Assembly: GCA_005882055.1 (NCBI GenBank)
Contig: VBGQ01000176.1
Span: 1 to 7,920, forward strand
Length of the DNA stretch: 7,920 nt
Reading direction: 5' to 3'
Source of the DNA: Chloroflexota bacterium
Lineage (GTDB): Bacteria; Chloroflexota; Limnocylindria; QHBO01
The notes under the pieces were generated by a model. The model was not told the DNA's origin and searched no databases. It worked only from the letters and a program-made list of their open reading frames with translations. Below are positions 6,030 to 7,920 of the stretch, piece after piece (position 1 is the stretch's first letter; each line of letters begins with the position of its first letter). The position numbers were made by a program, and so were the translations under genes.

Positions 6030-7564
6030 CCGATTCGGAGCGAGGCACCGAGCTCGGGATCGCGCTGGTCCCGGTGATCCTCAGCGTCGGGACGCTCCTG
6101 GTGCTGCTGGACCCCTACATCGCGGCCGCGACACTCAACGCGCCGCTGGAAGTGACCATCAACACCGTGGCCGCGCTGGTCGCCACCGCCGTCGCGGCCC
6201 TTGGTTGGGCGCACTTCCGGGAGGGCCGAGACGCCGAGGCGCTCCTGCGGGCATCCGCATTCCTGGTTGTCGCGGCGGTCAACACGCTGCACGTCGCGGT
6301 GCTGGTGAGCGGCACCGGATCGGCCTTCGGGCTGGATCTCTCCAATCCCGGCCAGCTGCCCGTGATGGCCACGGTCTTGTATCGAGGTGCCTCGGCGGCG
6401 CTGCTGCTCCTGGCCGGGTTGGCCGGCTGGCGCCGGTGGAGCGCAGACAAGTGGCCCGCCCTACTCGTGCTCTACGCCCCTGCGCTCGTGATCATCGGGC
6501 TGATCGCCGTGGGGGCGGGCATCCAGCCATCGCTGCCGATGCTGCTGGGTCCCTCCGAGCTTGCCACGCTCCAGACGGACCCGACAGCGCCGGTGGTGGC
6601 TTTCGGCGCCCGCTTCCTGGTGGGCATCCAGGTCGTCATCGGTCTCGGGTTCCTGGGAGCCGCCGCGCTGGCCTATCAGAGCTTCCGGCGCCATCGCCAG
6701 GGCCTGGACGCGTTCCTGTCGATCGGTCTGATCGTGGCGGCCTTCAGCCAGGTCCAGTTCGCGATCCACCCCGGGATCTACAGCTCAATCGTCACCCTGG
6801 GCGACCTGGAGCGGATCGTCTTCGACGGAATCCTGCTGGTGGGGTTGGCGGTGGAGAGCCGCGAGCAGGTGCGCGCGCTGCGGCGGGCCAATGCCGAGCT
6901 CGTGGTGCTGCGCGAGGCGGACGTTGCGCGCGCCACCGCGGACGAACGCGCCCGGCTTGCGCGCGAGATCCACGACGGGATGAGCCAGGAGCTGTGGTTT
7001 GCCAAGCTCAAGCAGGCGCGGCTGGCCGGGCTCGAGCTCTCGGAAGAAGCACGTGGGCTGGCGACGGAGGTGGCCGATGCACTGGAGTCCGCCCTGGCCG
7101 AGGCGCGCCAGGCGATCCTGGCCCTGCGCCCGGCAGAGGGGGCCTCCTTCGCAGAGGTGCTGCAGCGCTTCGTGGCCGACTTCTCGGACCGATTCGGGAT
7201 CCAGGCGGAGTGCACCTGCGATCCAGCGGCCGATGCGCTGGCCCCGCGCGTCCAGGCGGAGCTGCTGCGGATCGCGCAGGAGGCCCTGACTAACGCGCGT
7301 AAGCACGCCGATCCAACGCTGGTGCGAGTGGCGGTTGGGCGCCAGGACGGTGCCATTCGCCTGACGGTGACCGATAACGGACGAGGCTTCGACGCCGCCG
7401 CGAGCGGGGGGAGCGGGTATGGTCTACGCAGCATGCATGAGCGCGCGGAGCTGATTGGGGCACGGCTTGCGATCGACTCGGGGATCCAGGACGGGACGCG
7501 GGTGACCGTCGACCTGCCGCTGAACCCGCCGCCGGAGACCCCTGGGCTGACGGGGAGCCGCTGA
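6026..7564 (+). CDS. Membrane-bound sensor histidine kinase, NarL-partner (HPK7, HisKA_3) class
   Basis: A 512-residue integral-membrane kinase. The N-terminal half has about eight hydrophobic segments (roughly 10-30, 44-62, 75-95, 112-134, 144-164, 191-217, 229-248, 262-277), with a longer polar stretch around 166-190. It has no recognisable extracellular sensor domain, so it probably senses the membrane or a small molecule through the bundle. A coiled-coil-like linker (~278-305) leads to the HisKA_3 dimerisation domain with phospho-acceptor H316 in REIHDG. The HATPase domain follows: N-box EALTNARKH (419-427), DNGRGF (450-455) and GYGLRSMHER (464-473). The GTG start overlaps the phosphatase stop by 4 nt, indicating translational coupling. 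No close Shine-Dalgarno is seen. The last codons (GSR-stop) lie inside a 14-bp tandem duplication shared with the junction to the response regulator. The signal sensed is unknown. Confidence 0.93.
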   Translation: MTDSERGTELGIALVPVILSVGTLLVLLDPYIAAATLNAPLEVTINTVAALVATAVAALGWAHFREGRDAEALLRASAFLVVAAVNTLHVAVLVSGTGSAFGLDLSNPGQLPVMATVLYRGASAALLLLAGLAGWRRWSADKWPALLVLYAPALVIIGLIAVGAGIQPSLPMLLGPSELATLQTDPTAPVVAFGARFLVGIQVVIGLGFLGAAALAYQSFRRHRQGLDAFLSIGLIVAAFSQVQFAIHPGIYSSIVTLGDLERIVFDGILLVGLAVESREQVRALRRANAELVVLREADVARATADERARLAREIHDGMSQELWFAKLKQARLAGLELSEEARGLATEVADALESALAEARQAILALRPAEGASFAEVLQRFVADFSDRFGIQAECTCDPAADALAPRVQAELLRIAQEALTNARKHADPTLVRVAVGRQDGAIRLTVTDNGRGFDAAASGGSGYGLRSMHERAELIGARLAIDSGIQDGTRVTVDLPLNPPPETPGLTGSR

Positions 7565-7578
7565 TGGGGAGCCGCTGA
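7564..7578 (+). other. Four-codon micro-ORF (MGSR) between kinase and regulator
   Basis: ATG at 7564-7566 overlaps the kinase TGA (7562-7564) and opens a reading frame of four codons, MGSR, that stops at TGA 7576-7578, which in turn overlaps the regulator ATG (7578-7580). It has its own GGGGAG 6 nt upstream (7552-7557). It is a product of the tandem duplication. It may be translated as a relay between the two genes or may simply be bypassed. No peptide function is implied. Confidence 0.4.
7566..7571 (+). promoter_or_regulatory. Shine-Dalgarno (GGGGAG) for the response regulator
   Basis: GGGGAG lies 6 nt before ATG 7578, good spacing for ribosome binding. It decides the regulator start and contrasts with the operon-head genes in this window, which lack such a site. 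It is the second copy of the duplicated module. Confidence 0.7.
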
Positions 7579-7920
7579 TGGCCGTCGCACCGCTCCGCGT
7601 CATGCTCGTCGACGATCACGCACTCGTGCGATCGGCCGTTCGCCAGGCGCTTGTCGCGCCGGACATTGAGGTCGTCGCGGAGGCGGCGACCGCGCAGGAG
7701 GTGCTCGACGTGGCGCCTCGGCTCCATCCGGACGTGCTGCTGATGGACATCAACCTGCCGGGGGCGGATGGGTTGAGCCTGCTGCGGGAGCTCGTGCCGC
7801 GGCTGCCCGACACCAAGATCGTGATGCTCACCATCTCCGAGGACCGGCGAGACCTGCTGCAAGCGATGCGCAACGGCGCAGCAGGGTATCTCACCAAGGA
7901 TCTCGGGCCGGATGCGCTGC
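7578..7920 (+). CDS. NarL/FixJ-family response regulator, receiver domain (3' truncated by window)
   Basis: The first 114 codons of a response regulator that runs past the window end. The receiver domain is complete in its key residues: acidic pair D12-D13 (LVDDH), phospho-acceptor D57 (LLMDINLPG), switch T85 (VMLT) and K107 (YLTKD). The LVDDHALVR start and AAGYLTKD segment are typical of the NarL/FixJ class, which carries a C-terminal LuxR-type helix-turn-helix; that part is not visible here. It is the expected partner of the HPK7 kinase just upstream: H316 would pass phosphate to D57, and the regulator would then bind DNA. ATG 7578 is chosen because it has a well-spaced GGGGAG and its translation begins directly with the receiver's first strand. 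Its target genes cannot be told from this window. Confidence 0.93.
   Translation, partial: MAVAPLRVMLVDDHALVRSAVRQALVAPDIEVVAEAATAQEVLDVAPRLHPDVLLMDINLPGADGLSLLRELVPRLPDTKIVMLTISEDRRDLLQAMRNGAAGYLTKDLGPDAL

Larger units (their letters stand above)
7552..7579 (+). repeat. Perfect 14-bp tandem duplication at the kinase/regulator junction
   Basis: GGGGAGCCGCTGAT occurs twice head to tail (7552-7565 and 7566-7579). Each copy carries a purine-rich Shine-Dalgarno (GGGGAG), a TGA stop and the start of an overlapping ATG (TGATG). The first copy ends the kinase; the second leads into the response regulator. Removing either copy would give one TGATG overlap joining the kinase stop directly to the regulator start, so the duplication looks recent. 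Confidence 0.85.

Noticed and set aside
5926..7293. Long + strand open frame (455 codons) across the phosphatase end and kinase
   Set aside because: Its product is Gly/Ala/Arg/Pro-rich with no domain, and it is shadowed by the kinase frame, which has all HisKA_3 and HATPase motifs.

Overview
The window is uniformly GC-rich, gene-dense chromosomal DNA from a bacterium, with no sign of phage, transposon, CRISPR array or rRNA. Three things hint at the lineage: very high GC, operon-head genes that look leaderless (a -10-like hexamer exactly 12 nt before the start codon, with no Shine-Dalgarno), and a zinc-binding protein ending in the CxxC pattern of the CxxC-x17-CxxC family. Together these fit a Chloroflexota (for example Limnocylindria-like) or actinobacterial genome. 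This placement is an inference of modest confidence.

Layout. At 2-85 is the 3' end of a small zinc-binding protein, closed by a strong intrinsic terminator (105-138). At 169-3363 is a 1064-residue soluble signalling protein: zinc ribbon, class III nucleotide cyclase, AAA-type ATPase, TPR-like helical repeats. It starts from a probable leaderless promoter. The convergent gap 3364-3554 holds no gene but contains three AGTC-N7-GACT dyads spaced exactly 51 bp apart, the least explained signal in the window. On the minus strand, 5182-3555 encodes a DUF885-family putative zinc metallopeptidase, split by a frameshift near 4694. A 43-bp divergent intergenic region separates it from a rightward operon: an inositol-monophosphatase-family phosphatase of HisN type (5226-6029), a membrane-bound NarL-class histidine kinase (6026-7564, 4-nt overlap) and its response regulator (7578 to the window end).

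How the genes relate. The kinase and regulator form a typical HPK7/NarL two-component pair, translationally coupled through an unusual 14-bp tandem duplication that doubles the Shine-Dalgarno/start module at their junction. The phosphatase is co-transcribed with them, but no functional tie is evident. The cyclase/ATPase protein and the DUF885 gene are separate transcription units converging on the dyad array.

The main candidates for something new are the 51-bp-spaced dyad array and the duplicated initiation module. The protein-coding genes themselves belong to known families.
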